Shown here piece by piece: positions 16,845-24,942 of a stretch of DNA of 64,000 nucleotides. Made by a program: the position numbers and the translations under genes. The stretch spans positions 1,798,001 to 1,862,000 of the forward strand of contig CAWDHQ010000001.1 in NCBI GenBank assembly GCA_963802215.1. The letters run 5' to 3'. The notes under the pieces are model-generated. The model saw only the letters and a program-made list of their open reading frames with translations. It searched no databases and had not been told where the DNA came from. Numbering within the stretch: the first letter of the stretch is position 1; the number at the start of each line of letters is the position of its first letter. The stretch comes from SHZI01 sp963802215 (GTDB lineage Bacteria; Pseudomonadota; Gammaproteobacteria; Steroidobacterales; GCA-2729495).

Positions 16845-18872
16845 CTACGCGCCGAGCAATTCCAGCGCTTCCTTCGCAATGCGCTCCGGCGTGAAGCCGA
16901 AGTGCTGAAACAGTTCCTTGGCCGGGGCCGACTTGCCGAAGGTATCGAGGCCGACGATACGCCCCACGGTGCCGACCCAGCGATGCCAGGTCTCGGTCAC
17001 GCCGGCTTCGACGGCGATGCGGCGCTTCACGGCGGCCGGCAGTACGGCCTCCCGCCAGGCCGCGTCCTGGGCCGCGAAAAGGGTCGGACAGGGCATGGAA
17101 ACCACCCGCACCCCATGGCCCTTCGCGGCCAGCGCGTCGGCGGCGGCAATGGCGAGGGCGACTTCCGAGCCCGTCGCAATCAGGATCAGGTCCACCCGGT
17201 CTGCATCGCGCAGCACATAGCCGCCCCGGCGGATGGCCGCGATCTGGTCGGCCTGGCGGGGCTGGGCGGGCAGCGCCTGCCGGGTCAGGACCAGGCTGCT
17301 GGGGCCATTGGCCCGCTCGACGGAATCCTGCCAGGCAACGGCGGTTTCCACCGCATCGCAGGGCCGCCACACCCGCATGTTGGGAATGAGCCGGAGGCTC
17401 GCGGTGTGCTCCACCGCCTGGTGCGTCGGTCCGTCTTCCCCGAGGCCGATCGAATCGTGGGTAAAGACGAAGATCGCGCGGACCTCCATCAGGGCGGCCA
17501 TGCGCAGGGCATTTCGCGAATAGTCCGAGAATGTGAGGAACGTGCCGCCGAAGGGAATGTATCCGCCGTGCAACGCGATGCCGTTCATCGCGGCCGACAT
17601 GCCGAACTCCCGGACGCCCCAGGAGATGTAGTTGCCGGCCACGTGATCGGGCCCGATGGTGACTGCCGCCCTGGTCCGTGTCAGGTTCGACCCCGTTAGG
17701 TCGGCCGACCCCCCGAAGAGCTCCGGCAGCGCCGGGGCGAATGCATTGAGTGCGTCCTCGGAGGACTTGCGCGTGGCCCTGGCCGCCGGGTCCGACGCGA
17801 TCTTCGCGATGGCAATTTCCGCGTGCGCGGTCCAGCCCTGCGGCAGGTCGCCGCCCATGCGCCGGGTGAACTCGGCCGCCATTTCCGGGTATTCCCGGCC
17901 ATAGGCGGCAAAGAGTTCCCGCCACTGCTGCTCCAGGCTGGCGCCGGTGGCCCGGGCATCCCAGCCGGCCCGGATGTCGTCCGGGACCTGGAATGGCGGT
18001 GCCGTCCACCCCAGGAACTTCCGGGCGGCCGCGGCCTCGTCCGGCCCGAGGGCCTCGCCGTGCACCTTCTCGGTGCCCTGCTTGTTCGGGGCACCCCAGC
18101 CGATGATGGTCTTGCAGCAGATGAGCGAGGGCCGGGAAGTCTCGGCCGTCGCCGCCTCGATGGCCTTGCGGACGGCTGCAGGATCGTGGCCGTCGACCCC
18201 GGCGATCACGTGCCAGCCATAGGCCCGGAAGCGGGCGGGCGTGTCGTCCGTGAACCAGTTGGTGACGTGCCCGTCGATGGAGATGCCGTTGTCGTCGTAG
18301 AGGCAGATCAGCTTGCCGAGCCCGAGCGTCCCGGCGAGGGAGCAGGCCTCGTGGGAGATGCCCTCCATCAGGCAGCCGTCGCCGAGGAACACCCATGTGC
18401 GGTGATCGACGACCGGGAATCCGGGGCGGTTGAACTCGGCGGCCAGCAGCTTTTCAGCCAGCGCCATGCCGACCGCATTCGCGAGGCCCTGGCCCAGGGG
18501 CCCGGTGGTGGTCTCGATGCCGAGGTGCAGGTCCCGCTCCGGGTGCCCGGCGGTGTGGGAACCCAGTTGCCGGAACCGGCGGATCTCGTCGAGGGAGAGG
18601 GGATAGCCGGTCAGATTGAGGAGGGAATACAGCAGCATGGACCCGTGGCCGTTCGACAGCACGAAGCGGTCCCGGTCGGGCCAGGAGGGGTTGGCGGGGT
18701 TGTGCCGGAGGAAGTCGTTCCAGAGGACTTCGGCCATGTCGGCCATGCCCATGGGCATGCCCGGGTGGCCGGATTTGGCCTGCTCGACCGCATCGAGGGA
18801 CAGGACGCGAATGGCGTTTGCCAGCTTGCGGCGCTCGGCGGCAGGGCGGGAATTGCGGGCTGTGGGTGGCAT
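16845..18872 (-). CDS. tkt: Transketolase
   Basis: This 675-residue thiamine-diphosphate enzyme of the pentose phosphate and Calvin pathways moves two-carbon units between sugar phosphates. Motifs: LSLDAVEQAKSGHPGMPMG, LSNGHGSMLLYSLL, the ThDP/metal motif GDGCLMEG...YDDN, STGTHVL-equivalent region FGGTFLTFSDY, and DSIGLGEDGPTHQ with the catalytic residues. The start ATG at 18872 follows a strong GGGGGAA site. It heads the minus-strand glycolytic run. Confidence 0.95.
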   Translation of the reverse strand: MPPTARNSRPAAERRKLANAIRVLSLDAVEQAKSGHPGMPMGMADMAEVLWNDFLRHNPANPSWPDRDRFVLSNGHGSMLLYSLLNLTGYPLSLDEIRRFRQLGSHTAGHPERDLHLGIETTTGPLGQGLANAVGMALAEKLLAAEFNRPGFPVVDHRTWVFLGDGCLMEGISHEACSLAGTLGLGKLICLYDDNGISIDGHVTNWFTDDTPARFRAYGWHVIAGVDGHDPAAVRKAIEAATAETSRPSLICCKTIIGWGAPNKQGTEKVHGEALGPDEAAAARKFLGWTAPPFQVPDDIRAGWDARATGASLEQQWRELFAAYGREYPEMAAEFTRRMGGDLPQGWTAHAEIAIAKIASDPAARATRKSSEDALNAFAPALPELFGGSADLTGSNLTRTRAAVTIGPDHVAGNYISWGVREFGMSAAMNGIALHGGYIPFGGTFLTFSDYSRNALRMAALMEVRAIFVFTHDSIGLGEDGPTHQAVEHTASLRLIPNMRVWRPCDAVETAVAWQDSVERANGPSSLVLTRQALPAQPRQADQIAAIRRGGYVLRDADRVDLILIATGSEVALAIAAADALAAKGHGVRVVSMPCPTLFAAQDAAWREAVLPAAVKRRIAVEAGVTETWHRWVGTVGRIVGLDTFGKSAPAKELFQHFGFTPERIAKEALELLGA

Positions 18873-19081
18873 GGTTCCCCCAACGCTCCGGGACGAGTGA
18901 TGAGGAAATGCTCGAAAAAGCCCGTTGCGGGCGCGCATTGTCGCGTAACAGTGGTGGAGCCGCAACGGGCCAGCGCCCCACGCCTTATGTCCGCACCGCG
19001 TCCGGCCTGCCGTCGGAGGCCCGCAGGGCGCGGGACCTGCGTCTATAATTCCCGCCCCGAATTCTCACAACCGGACAGTTC
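18873..19081. promoter_or_regulatory. metK: Divergent promoter region between tkt and metK
   Basis: This 209-bp region holds an 11-bp perfect inverted repeat, GCCCGTTGCGG (18920-18930) and CCGCAACGGGC (18960-18970), with a 29-nt loop. It could be an operator or an RNA hairpin in the tkt leader. Toward metK there is a perfect -10 hexamer, TATAAT, at 19044-19049, 32 bp before the ATG; no good -35 is apparent. I looked for SAH or SAM riboswitch cores and saw none. Confidence 0.55.
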
Positions 19082-20257
19082 ATGGCCAGCCGCAAGCTCT
19101 TTACCTCCGAATCCGTCTCCGAGGGTCACCCGGACAAGATGGCGGACCAGATCTCCGACGCGATCCTGGATGCCATCCTCACCCAGGCACCGGAGTCCCG
19201 GGTCGCCTGCGAAACACTCATCAAGACGGGCTTCGTCCTGGTCTCCGGCGAGATCACGACCAATGCCTGGGTCGACCTGGAGGCGCTGGTCCGCCAGGTC
19301 GTCTGTGACATCGGCTACGACCATTCCGACAAAGGCTTCGACGGCAACTCCTGCGGCGTGCTGAACGCCATCGGCAAGCAGTCGGCACACATCGCCCAGG
19401 GCGTGTCGCGCACGAAGAAGCGCGCCCAGGGCGCCGGCGACCAGGGAATGATGTTTGGCTACGCCGCCCGGGAGACCGACGTGCTCATGCCGCTGCCCAT
19501 CACGCTGGCTCACCGGCTGGTCAAGAAGCAGTCCGACGTCCGGCGCAAGGGCAAGCTCGCCTGGCTCCGGCCCGACGCCAAGAGCCAGGTCACCGTCGTG
19601 TACGAGAACGACAAGCCCGTGGGTCTGGACGCCGTCGTGCTGTCGACCCAGCACGCGCCCCACGTGAAGCAAAAGGAGATCCGCGAGGCCGTGATCGAGG
19701 AAATCCTCCGGCCCGTCATCGGCAGGAAGTGGTTCGCGTCGCTGAAGAAGGACAAGATCCACATCAATCCCACCGGCGCCTTCGTGATCGGCGGCCCGAT
19801 GGGCGATTGCGGCCTCACCGGCCGCAAGATCATCGTGGACACCTACGGCGGCATGGCCCGGCATGGTGGCGGGGCCTTTTCGGGCAAGGACCCGACGAAG
19901 GTGGACCGTTCCGCAGCCTACGCTGCCCGGTACGTGGCCAAGAACATCGTCGCTGCGGGTATTGCGGACCGCTGCGAGGTGCAGGTGTCCTACGCCATCG
20001 GCGTCGCCGAGCCGACCTCGGTGAGCGTCGAGACCTTCGGCACCAGCAGGATCGGGCCGGAACGGCTAGACAAGCTCGTGCGCAGGCACTTCGACCTGAC
20101 GCCCTACGGCATCCGGGAAATGCTGGACCTCCACAGGCCGATCTACCGGCCCACTGCCGCCTACGGTCACTTCGGTCGTGAAGAACCGAATTTCACGTGG
20201 GAGCGAACGGACAAGGCAGAGGCCCTGAAGCGGGATGCCGCCCGCGGGACACGCTGA
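19082..20257 (+). CDS. metK: S-adenosylmethionine synthetase
   Basis: This 391-residue enzyme makes S-adenosylmethionine from methionine and ATP. Motifs: FTSESVSEGHPDKMADQISD at the N-terminus, the ATP-binding GAGDQGMMFGYA, the metal/phosphate loop GGGAFSGKDPTKVDRSAAY, and NPTGAFVIGGPMGDCGLTG. The length is standard. It is followed 52 bp downstream by ahcY and then by a methyltransferase, so the three form a methyl-cycle cluster. Confidence 0.96.
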   Translation: MASRKLFTSESVSEGHPDKMADQISDAILDAILTQAPESRVACETLIKTGFVLVSGEITTNAWVDLEALVRQVVCDIGYDHSDKGFDGNSCGVLNAIGKQSAHIAQGVSRTKKRAQGAGDQGMMFGYAARETDVLMPLPITLAHRLVKKQSDVRRKGKLAWLRPDAKSQVTVVYENDKPVGLDAVVLSTQHAPHVKQKEIREAVIEEILRPVIGRKWFASLKKDKIHINPTGAFVIGGPMGDCGLTGRKIIVDTYGGMARHGGGAFSGKDPTKVDRSAAYAARYVAKNIVAAGIADRCEVQVSYAIGVAEPTSVSVETFGTSRIGPERLDKLVRRHFDLTPYGIREMLDLHRPIYRPTAAYGHFGREEPNFTWERTDKAEALKRDAARGTR

Positions 20258-20309
20258 TCTGCCGCCAACCCCTGAACGCCAGCCCGACCAATACCTCAAG
20301 GACGCCCTG

Positions 20310-21623
20310 ATGAGCACCAAGCCAGTTTTCGCCAGCAAGGACGACTTCCGGGTCGCCGACATCAATCTCGCGGCCTGGGGCCGCAAGGAAATCCTGATCG
20401 CCGAGACGGAGATGCCCGGGCTCATGGCCCTCCGCGAGGAGTTCGGCAAGGCCCGGCCGCTCAAGGGCGCCCGGATCGCCGGCTGCTTGCACATGACCAT
20501 CCAGACGGCGGTGCTGATCGAGACCCTGGTGCAGCTGGGCGCCGAGGTCCGCTGGTCCTCCTGCAACATCTTCTCGACCCAGGACCACGCCGCCTCGGCC
20601 ATCGCCGCCGCCGGGATCCCGGTCTTCGCCTGGAAGGGCGAGACCGAGGAGGAGTACTGGTGGTGCGTGGAGCAGACCGTGCGCGGGCCCGATGGCTGGG
20701 TGCCCAACATGATCCTGGATGACGGCGGCGACCTCACGGCCATCCTCCACGACAAGTACCCGGAACTGATGAAGGACGTGCGGGGCATCTCCGAGGAGAC
20801 CACCACCGGCGTCGGCCGCCTGTACGAGATGGCGGCCTCGGGCCGGCTGATGTGCCCGGCCATCAACGTCAACGACTCCGTAACCAAGTCCAAGTTCGAC
20901 AACCTGTACGGCTGCCGGGAGTCCCTGGTGGACGGCATCAAGCGGGCCACCGACGTGATGATCGCCGGCAAGATCGCGGTGGTGGCCGGCTACGGCGACG
21001 TGGGCAAGGGCTGCGCCCAGTCCCTGCGCGGCCTGGGCGCCACGGTCTGGATCACCGAGATCGACCCGATCAATGCGCTGCAGGCGGCCATGGAGGGCTA
21101 CCGCGTGGTCACCATGGATCACGCCTGCGACAAGGCCGACATCTTCGTGAGCGCCACGGGCAACTTCGGCGTGATCACCCACGATCACATGGCGAAGATG
21201 AAGAACCAGTCCATCGTCTGCAACATCGGCCACTTCGACAGCGAGATCGACGTCGCCAGCCTGCGCCAGCTGAAGTGGGAGAACATCAAGCCCCAGGTCG
21301 ACCACATCATCTTCCCGGACGGCAAGCGCATCATCCTGCTGGCCGAGGGCCGGCTGGTGAACCTCGGCTGCGCCACGGGCCACCCGAGCTTCGTGATGTC
21401 GAACTCCTTCACGAACCAGGTGCTGGCCCAGATGGACCTCTGGCAGAACCCGACGAAGTACGAGAAAAAGGTCTACGTGCTGCCCAAGCACCTGGACGAG
21501 AAGGTCGCGCGCCTGCACCTCAAGAAGATCGGCGTGGAACTGACCACCCTCACCCAGCAGCAGGCCGACTACCTCCGCGTGCCGGTCGAAGGCCCCTACA
21601 AGCCCGACCACTACCGGTACTGA
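20310..21623 (+). CDS. ahcY: Adenosylhomocysteinase
   Basis: This 437-residue NAD-dependent enzyme hydrolyses S-adenosylhomocysteine to adenosine and homocysteine, removing the product inhibitor of methyltransferases. Motifs: CLHMTIQTAVLIETL, WSSCNIFSTQDHAA, the substrate-binding NVNDSVTKSKFDNLYGCRESL, the NAD loop VVAGYGDVGKGCA, and the C-terminal YKPDHYRY. I start at the ATG at 20310 (MSTKPVF); an upstream GTG-type start inside metK would add 25 unlikely residues. The stop is TGA at 21621-21623, five bases before a GTAG-ended palindrome. Confidence 0.96.
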   Translation: MSTKPVFASKDDFRVADINLAAWGRKEILIAETEMPGLMALREEFGKARPLKGARIAGCLHMTIQTAVLIETLVQLGAEVRWSSCNIFSTQDHAASAIAAAGIPVFAWKGETEEEYWWCVEQTVRGPDGWVPNMILDDGGDLTAILHDKYPELMKDVRGISEETTTGVGRLYEMAASGRLMCPAINVNDSVTKSKFDNLYGCRESLVDGIKRATDVMIAGKIAVVAGYGDVGKGCAQSLRGLGATVWITEIDPINALQAAMEGYRVVTMDHACDKADIFVSATGNFGVITHDHMAKMKNQSIVCNIGHFDSEIDVASLRQLKWENIKPQVDHIIFPDGKRIILLAEGRLVNLGCATGHPSFVMSNSFTNQVLAQMDLWQNPTKYEKKVYVLPKHLDEKVARLHLKKIGVELTTLTQQQADYLRVPVEGPYKPDHYRY

Positions 21624-21627
21624 GAGA

Positions 21628-21684
21628 GTAGGAGCGCCTTCAGGCGCGACCCAATTCTGGGGTCGCGCCTGAAGGCGCTCCTAC
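21628..21684. repeat. GTAGGAGCG palindrome (paired REP) after ahcY
   Basis: Two inverted 25-bp arms (21628-21652 and 21660-21684) begin GTAGGAGCG and end CGCTCCTAC with a 7-nt loop. It belongs to the same family as the elements at 28071, 30107, 32388 and 57053. It lies between ahcY and the methyltransferase ATG at 21690, so it may terminate or attenuate transcription and also keeps the next gene's leader short. Confidence 0.9.
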
Positions 21685-21689
21685 ACACC

Positions 21690-22427
21690 ATGACCGACAG
21701 CAGCGCCATCCTCCCGAAGTCCAGCGTCCCCGGGCTCATCCCCACCCTGAACAACACGGGGTGGATGACCGAGACGCTGGACGACTTTTCCCGCGCCTTC
21801 ACGGAGTACGCGGGCACGGTGCGTGGCGAGTGCCTCGACATCGGCTGCGCCTACGGCGTGGCCACGTTGCCGGCGCTGGCCAACGGCGCGCGGATCCTGG
21901 CGAGCGACCTGGAGCCCCGCCACCTGGAGATCCTCGCGGAACGGGTGCCGCCGGCCGACCGTCCCCGGTTCCGCAGCCTGCCGGGCAGGCTGCCAGACGT
22001 GGATTTCCCGGCGGGCAGCTTCAACGCCATCCTCTGCGCCCGGGCCCTGCACTTCCTGCTGGCCCGGGATATCGATATCACCGTCCGCAAGATGTTCGAC
22101 TGGCTCGCTCCGGGCGGCCGGGTCTTCCTGGTCACGGACAGCCCCTACGTCGGGCCCTGGTGGAAGAGCGCGCCGGAGTACGAGCGGCGCAAGCGCGAGG
22201 GTTGCCCGTGGCCGGGCTTCGTCAGCAATTACGCCGCCCTGTTGCCGCCCGGCACGGATCCGGCGAAGCACCCGACCTTCATTCATCCGCTGGACCCCGA
22301 CATCCTGCGGCGGGTCGCTCTGGCGGCGGGCTTCGAGGTGCTGGAGGCGGCGTTTCTGCGCGGTAGCGGCAAGGCGGCAACGGGGCGCGAGCACGCCGGC
22401 GTCATCGCCCGGAAACCCGGCGCATAA
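21690..22427 (+). CDS. Class I SAM-dependent methyltransferase
   Basis: This 245-residue protein has a Rossmann-type SAM site: motif I is CLDIGCAYGVATLPAL, the acidic end of beta-2 is ASDLEP, and post-I/motif IV is ILCARALHFL. The rest resembles small-molecule methyltransferases; the substrate cannot be named. It starts six bases after a REP palindrome, without an obvious ribosome site. Its place after metK and ahcY fits SAM use but does not identify a partner. The C-terminus (ATGREHAGVIARKP) is typical of the family's last strand. Confidence 0.75.
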   Translation: MTDSSAILPKSSVPGLIPTLNNTGWMTETLDDFSRAFTEYAGTVRGECLDIGCAYGVATLPALANGARILASDLEPRHLEILAERVPPADRPRFRSLPGRLPDVDFPAGSFNAILCARALHFLLARDIDITVRKMFDWLAPGGRVFLVTDSPYVGPWWKSAPEYERRKREGCPWPGFVSNYAALLPPGTDPAKHPTFIHPLDPDILRRVALAAGFEVLEAAFLRGSGKAATGREHAGVIARKPGA

Positions 22428-22526
22428 CGCGACAGTCGTCGCATAATCCGACCACCCGCCGCAGGGTCCCGTGGCGTCTGCGAAGCCCGTTCGCCGGCCG
22501 GCAGCGGCCGCCGTTATAGTCGCCGC

Positions 22527-23282
22527 GTGGCTCTACCCCTGCGCATACTGCACATCACCGATCCGCACCTCCACGCACGGCGCGACGCGCGGATGCGGGG
22601 CGTCAATACTGACGAAACCCTGGTGTCGACCCTGGCCCACGCCCTGGGCGGCGCGCCCCGGCCGGACCTGATCCTCGCAACGGGCGACCTCGTCCAGGAC
22701 GAAACCCGCGCGGGCTACGAGCGCTTCCGCGAGCTGCTGGGCGAACCTGGCCTGCCGGTGTACTGCCTCCCGGGCAATCACGATGACCCGGTGCTGATGC
22801 GCGAGGTGCTGTCCGCGGCTCCGTTCCAGTTCTGCGGCGTTGCAGACCTCGGGGCCTGGTCACTGATCATGCTGAACAGCTTCGCCCGGAATGACGACGG
22901 CGGCGTACTCGCGCCCGAAGACCTCGACCTGCTGGAGCGAACACTGGCCCGCGGCAGGTCTGCCCACTACCTGGTCGCCCTGCACCATCAGCCGGTGCCC
23001 ATGGGCAGCCTGTGGCTGGACAGCGTCCCGCTGCGCAATGCCGACGCGTTCCTGGCCGTCTGCGACCGGCATCCCCGGATCCGCGGGATCGTCTGGGGTC
23101 ACGTCCACCAGGCCTCCGACAGGGAGCGCGGCGGAGTGCGGCTCCTGAGCACGCCCTCGACCTGCGCCCAGTTCAAGCCGACGTCCGACACGTTCGCCCT
23201 CGACACCCGCCCGCCGGGCTACCGGTGGATTGACCTGCGAGAGGATGGCAGCATCGACACGACGGTAGTCTGGCTGGAGTGA
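22527..23282 (+). CDS. cpdA: Calcineurin-like phosphoesterase, CpdA (3',5'-cAMP phosphodiesterase) type
   Basis: This 251-residue dinuclear metallophosphoesterase shows the metal ligands in order: ITDPHLH (D-x-H), TGDLVQDET (GD), LPGNHDD (GNHD), ALHHQP (H) and WGHVHQ (GHxH). The fit to CpdA is good in length and in the LSTPSTCAQFKP segment. Its likely role is turnover of cyclic AMP. It starts at GTG with TATAGT (22515-22520) only six bases upstream, so the mRNA could be leaderless. Its stop overlaps the start region of the TraB-like gene. Confidence 0.82.
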   Translation: MALPLRILHITDPHLHARRDARMRGVNTDETLVSTLAHALGGAPRPDLILATGDLVQDETRAGYERFRELLGEPGLPVYCLPGNHDDPVLMREVLSAAPFQFCGVADLGAWSLIMLNSFARNDDGGVLAPEDLDLLERTLARGRSAHYLVALHHQPVPMGSLWLDSVPLRNADAFLAVCDRHPRIRGIVWGHVHQASDRERGGVRLLSTPSTCAQFKPTSDTFALDTRPPGYRWIDLREDGSIDTTVVWLE

Positions 23283-23287
23283 CGCGC

Positions 23288-24172
23288 ATGGCCGGTAGCC
23301 TGCCCCGCGGGATGCGCCAGCTGGCATTGCTGGTCCTGGCCCTCCAGTCCGCAACGGCCCCTGCCCTGCCGCTCTGGGAACTCACGGGCACGAGCAACCG
23401 GATCATGGTGCTCGGCTCCATACATTTCCTCAGGGCAGCCGATTACCCGCTGGCACCCGCCATCAGGTCGGCCCTGGACCAGGCGGACATCGTGCTGATG
23501 GAGATCGACATGGACGATCTCGACCCGGCCGCGAGCGCCGTCACGATTGCCGCCATGGCCCGGGACGGCAAGGGCCGCACCCTGCCGGAACTCCTTGGGG
23601 CACAGGCGTGGAAGGCCGCGTCGGCCGAGGCGCGGGGCCTCGGCCTCGACCTCGAGCCGATGACCCCCTTCGAACCCTGGTATGCCGCGGTCGTGATCAC
23701 ACAGATGCGCCTCGCCCAGCTCGGCTTCGACCCGTCGCTCGGCGTTGAATCCCGGATGGCCTCCGATGCACAGCGCCAGGGCAAGGAGATCCGCGGACTG
23801 GAAACGCTGGAGAGCCAGCTCGGCGTGCTGGACACCCTGTCGGCGGATGCCCAGCGCGAGTTCCTCCAGCGCACCCTCGAGGAGGCGGGTGAGATCGGCG
23901 ACATGGCGGACGAGCTGATCGCAGCGTGGAAGTCCGGGGACGTCCGGGCCCTCGATGCCGACATGCTCGCCAGCGTCCGGGAACAGCCCGAAGCCTACCG
24001 GGCCCTCATCGTGCGCCGGAACGAACACTTTGCCGACGCCATCGGCGATCTGGTGGGCGGGAGGAAGAACTACCTGGTCGTCATCGGGACCCTGCACCTG
24101 GTGGGTCCGGACAGCGTGCTCAGGATGCTGGAACGGGATGGCATCCGTTCCCGGCAGATCGGGGCGGACTAG
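23288..24172 (+). CDS. TraB/GumN family protein, exported
   Basis: This 294-residue protein begins with a signal peptide (MRQLALLVLALQSATAPALP) and has the family's paired motifs: GSIHFLR near the N-terminus and VVIGTLHLVGPDSV near the C-terminus, with VLMEIDM between. The family includes TraB, GumN and Tiki-like metalloproteases; no bacterial function is settled. The ATG at 23288 has GGAGTGA just upstream; a GTG at 23279 would overlap the cpdA stop. The last codon overlaps the stop codon of the convergent rubredoxin gene in a shared CTAG. Confidence 0.82.
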   Translation: MAGSLPRGMRQLALLVLALQSATAPALPLWELTGTSNRIMVLGSIHFLRAADYPLAPAIRSALDQADIVLMEIDMDDLDPAASAVTIAAMARDGKGRTLPELLGAQAWKAASAEARGLGLDLEPMTPFEPWYAAVVITQMRLAQLGFDPSLGVESRMASDAQRQGKEIRGLETLESQLGVLDTLSADAQREFLQRTLEEAGEIGDMADELIAAWKSGDVRALDADMLASVREQPEAYRALIVRRNEHFADAIGDLVGGRKNYLVVIGTLHLVGPDSVLRMLERDGIRSRQIGAD

Positions 24173-24333
24173 ACCTCGATCATCTCGAAATCTTCCTTGC
24201 CCGCGCCGCAATCCGGGCAGCGCCAGGACAGCGGCACGTCCTCCCAGCGGGTCCCGGGCGCCAGGCCCGAGTCGGGGGCGCCCGCCCTCTCGTCGTAAAG
24301 GTATCCACAGATCAGGCACATGTAGGTTTTCAT
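24169..24333 (-). CDS. Rubredoxin
   Basis: This 54-residue iron-sulfur electron carrier is short but unmistakable: MKTYMCLICGYLYDE at the N-terminus and SWRCPDCGAGKEDFEMIEV at the C-terminus give the two C-x-x-C knuckles that bind one iron. It probably passes electrons to an oxygenase or oxidoreductase elsewhere. It lies 15 bp downstream of the LON-domain gene on the same strand, and its TAG stop shares the tetranucleotide CTAG with the stop of the TraB-like gene. Confidence 0.93.
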   Translation of the reverse strand: MKTYMCLICGYLYDERAGAPDSGLAPGTRWEDVPLSWRCPDCGAGKEDFEMIEV

Positions 24334-24348
24334 CGGAACTTTGTCTTC

Positions 24349-24942
24349 CTATTGCGGCTTCTCACGCCGGAACGGACGAAGCATCGGCCGCAGGAACTGC
24401 AGCAGCTCGACGGGATCGGTCAGTTCCAGGCACCGTTGCTTGTCGGTCGGCGACATAGGCAGGATCTCGGCGAGACGGCATCCAACCCACGCCGCGTCGT
24501 CGTACCGCTTCTCGATGGCATCGTACAGGCGTCCAAGGTCGTCGATCACCGAAGCCAGCAGCGTGGCGAGTGGACGGAATTCGTCGGGGAGCGGGTGCGG
24601 AGGGATCACCGGGAGGAGTTCCGCATCGCCGAGGTAGAGTCCGTCGGCCTGCCGCCTGACGCCATGCAGGCGGAACTGGCGCGTTCCCCGGGCCGTGATT
24701 CCAAGGATGCCATCGCTGCCCTGATACCAGTCCACGACGCGGGCCAGAGTGCCCACATCGGTGGTCTCCACCTGCCCCGTGTCCCGCCCGTTGACGATGA
24801 GCACCACCCCGAATTCCGAGTCCTGCCGCAGGCAGCGGCTGATCATGTCCAGGTAGCGGGGCTCGAAGATCCGCAATGGCAGTGGACCGTCCGGAAAAAG
24901 GACGGTGCTGAGGGGGAAAAGCGGAATGGTCTGCCACGTCAC
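24349..24942 (-). CDS. LON substrate-binding-domain protein
   Basis: This 197-residue protein is essentially the N-terminal (LAN) domain of Lon with no ATPase or protease domain. It starts IPLFPLSTVLFPDGPLPLRIFEPRYLDMI, the characteristic block. Stand-alone versions are common in proteobacteria; their role is unclear. The GTG start overlaps the mpl stop (GTGA), so it is translated with mpl. The family assignment is firm; the function is not. Confidence 0.85.
   Translation of the reverse strand: MTWQTIPLFPLSTVLFPDGPLPLRIFEPRYLDMISRCLRQDSEFGVVLIVNGRDTGQVETTDVGTLARVVDWYQGSDGILGITARGTRQFRLHGVRRQADGLYLGDAELLPVIPPHPLPDEFRPLATLLASVIDDLGRLYDAIEKRYDDAAWVGCRLAEILPMSPTDKQRCLELTDPVELLQFLRPMLRPFRREKPQ

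Noticed and set aside
18873..20309. SAH or SAM riboswitch before metK or ahcY
   Set aside because: No conserved riboswitch core was recognisable, and only 52 bp separate metK and ahcY.
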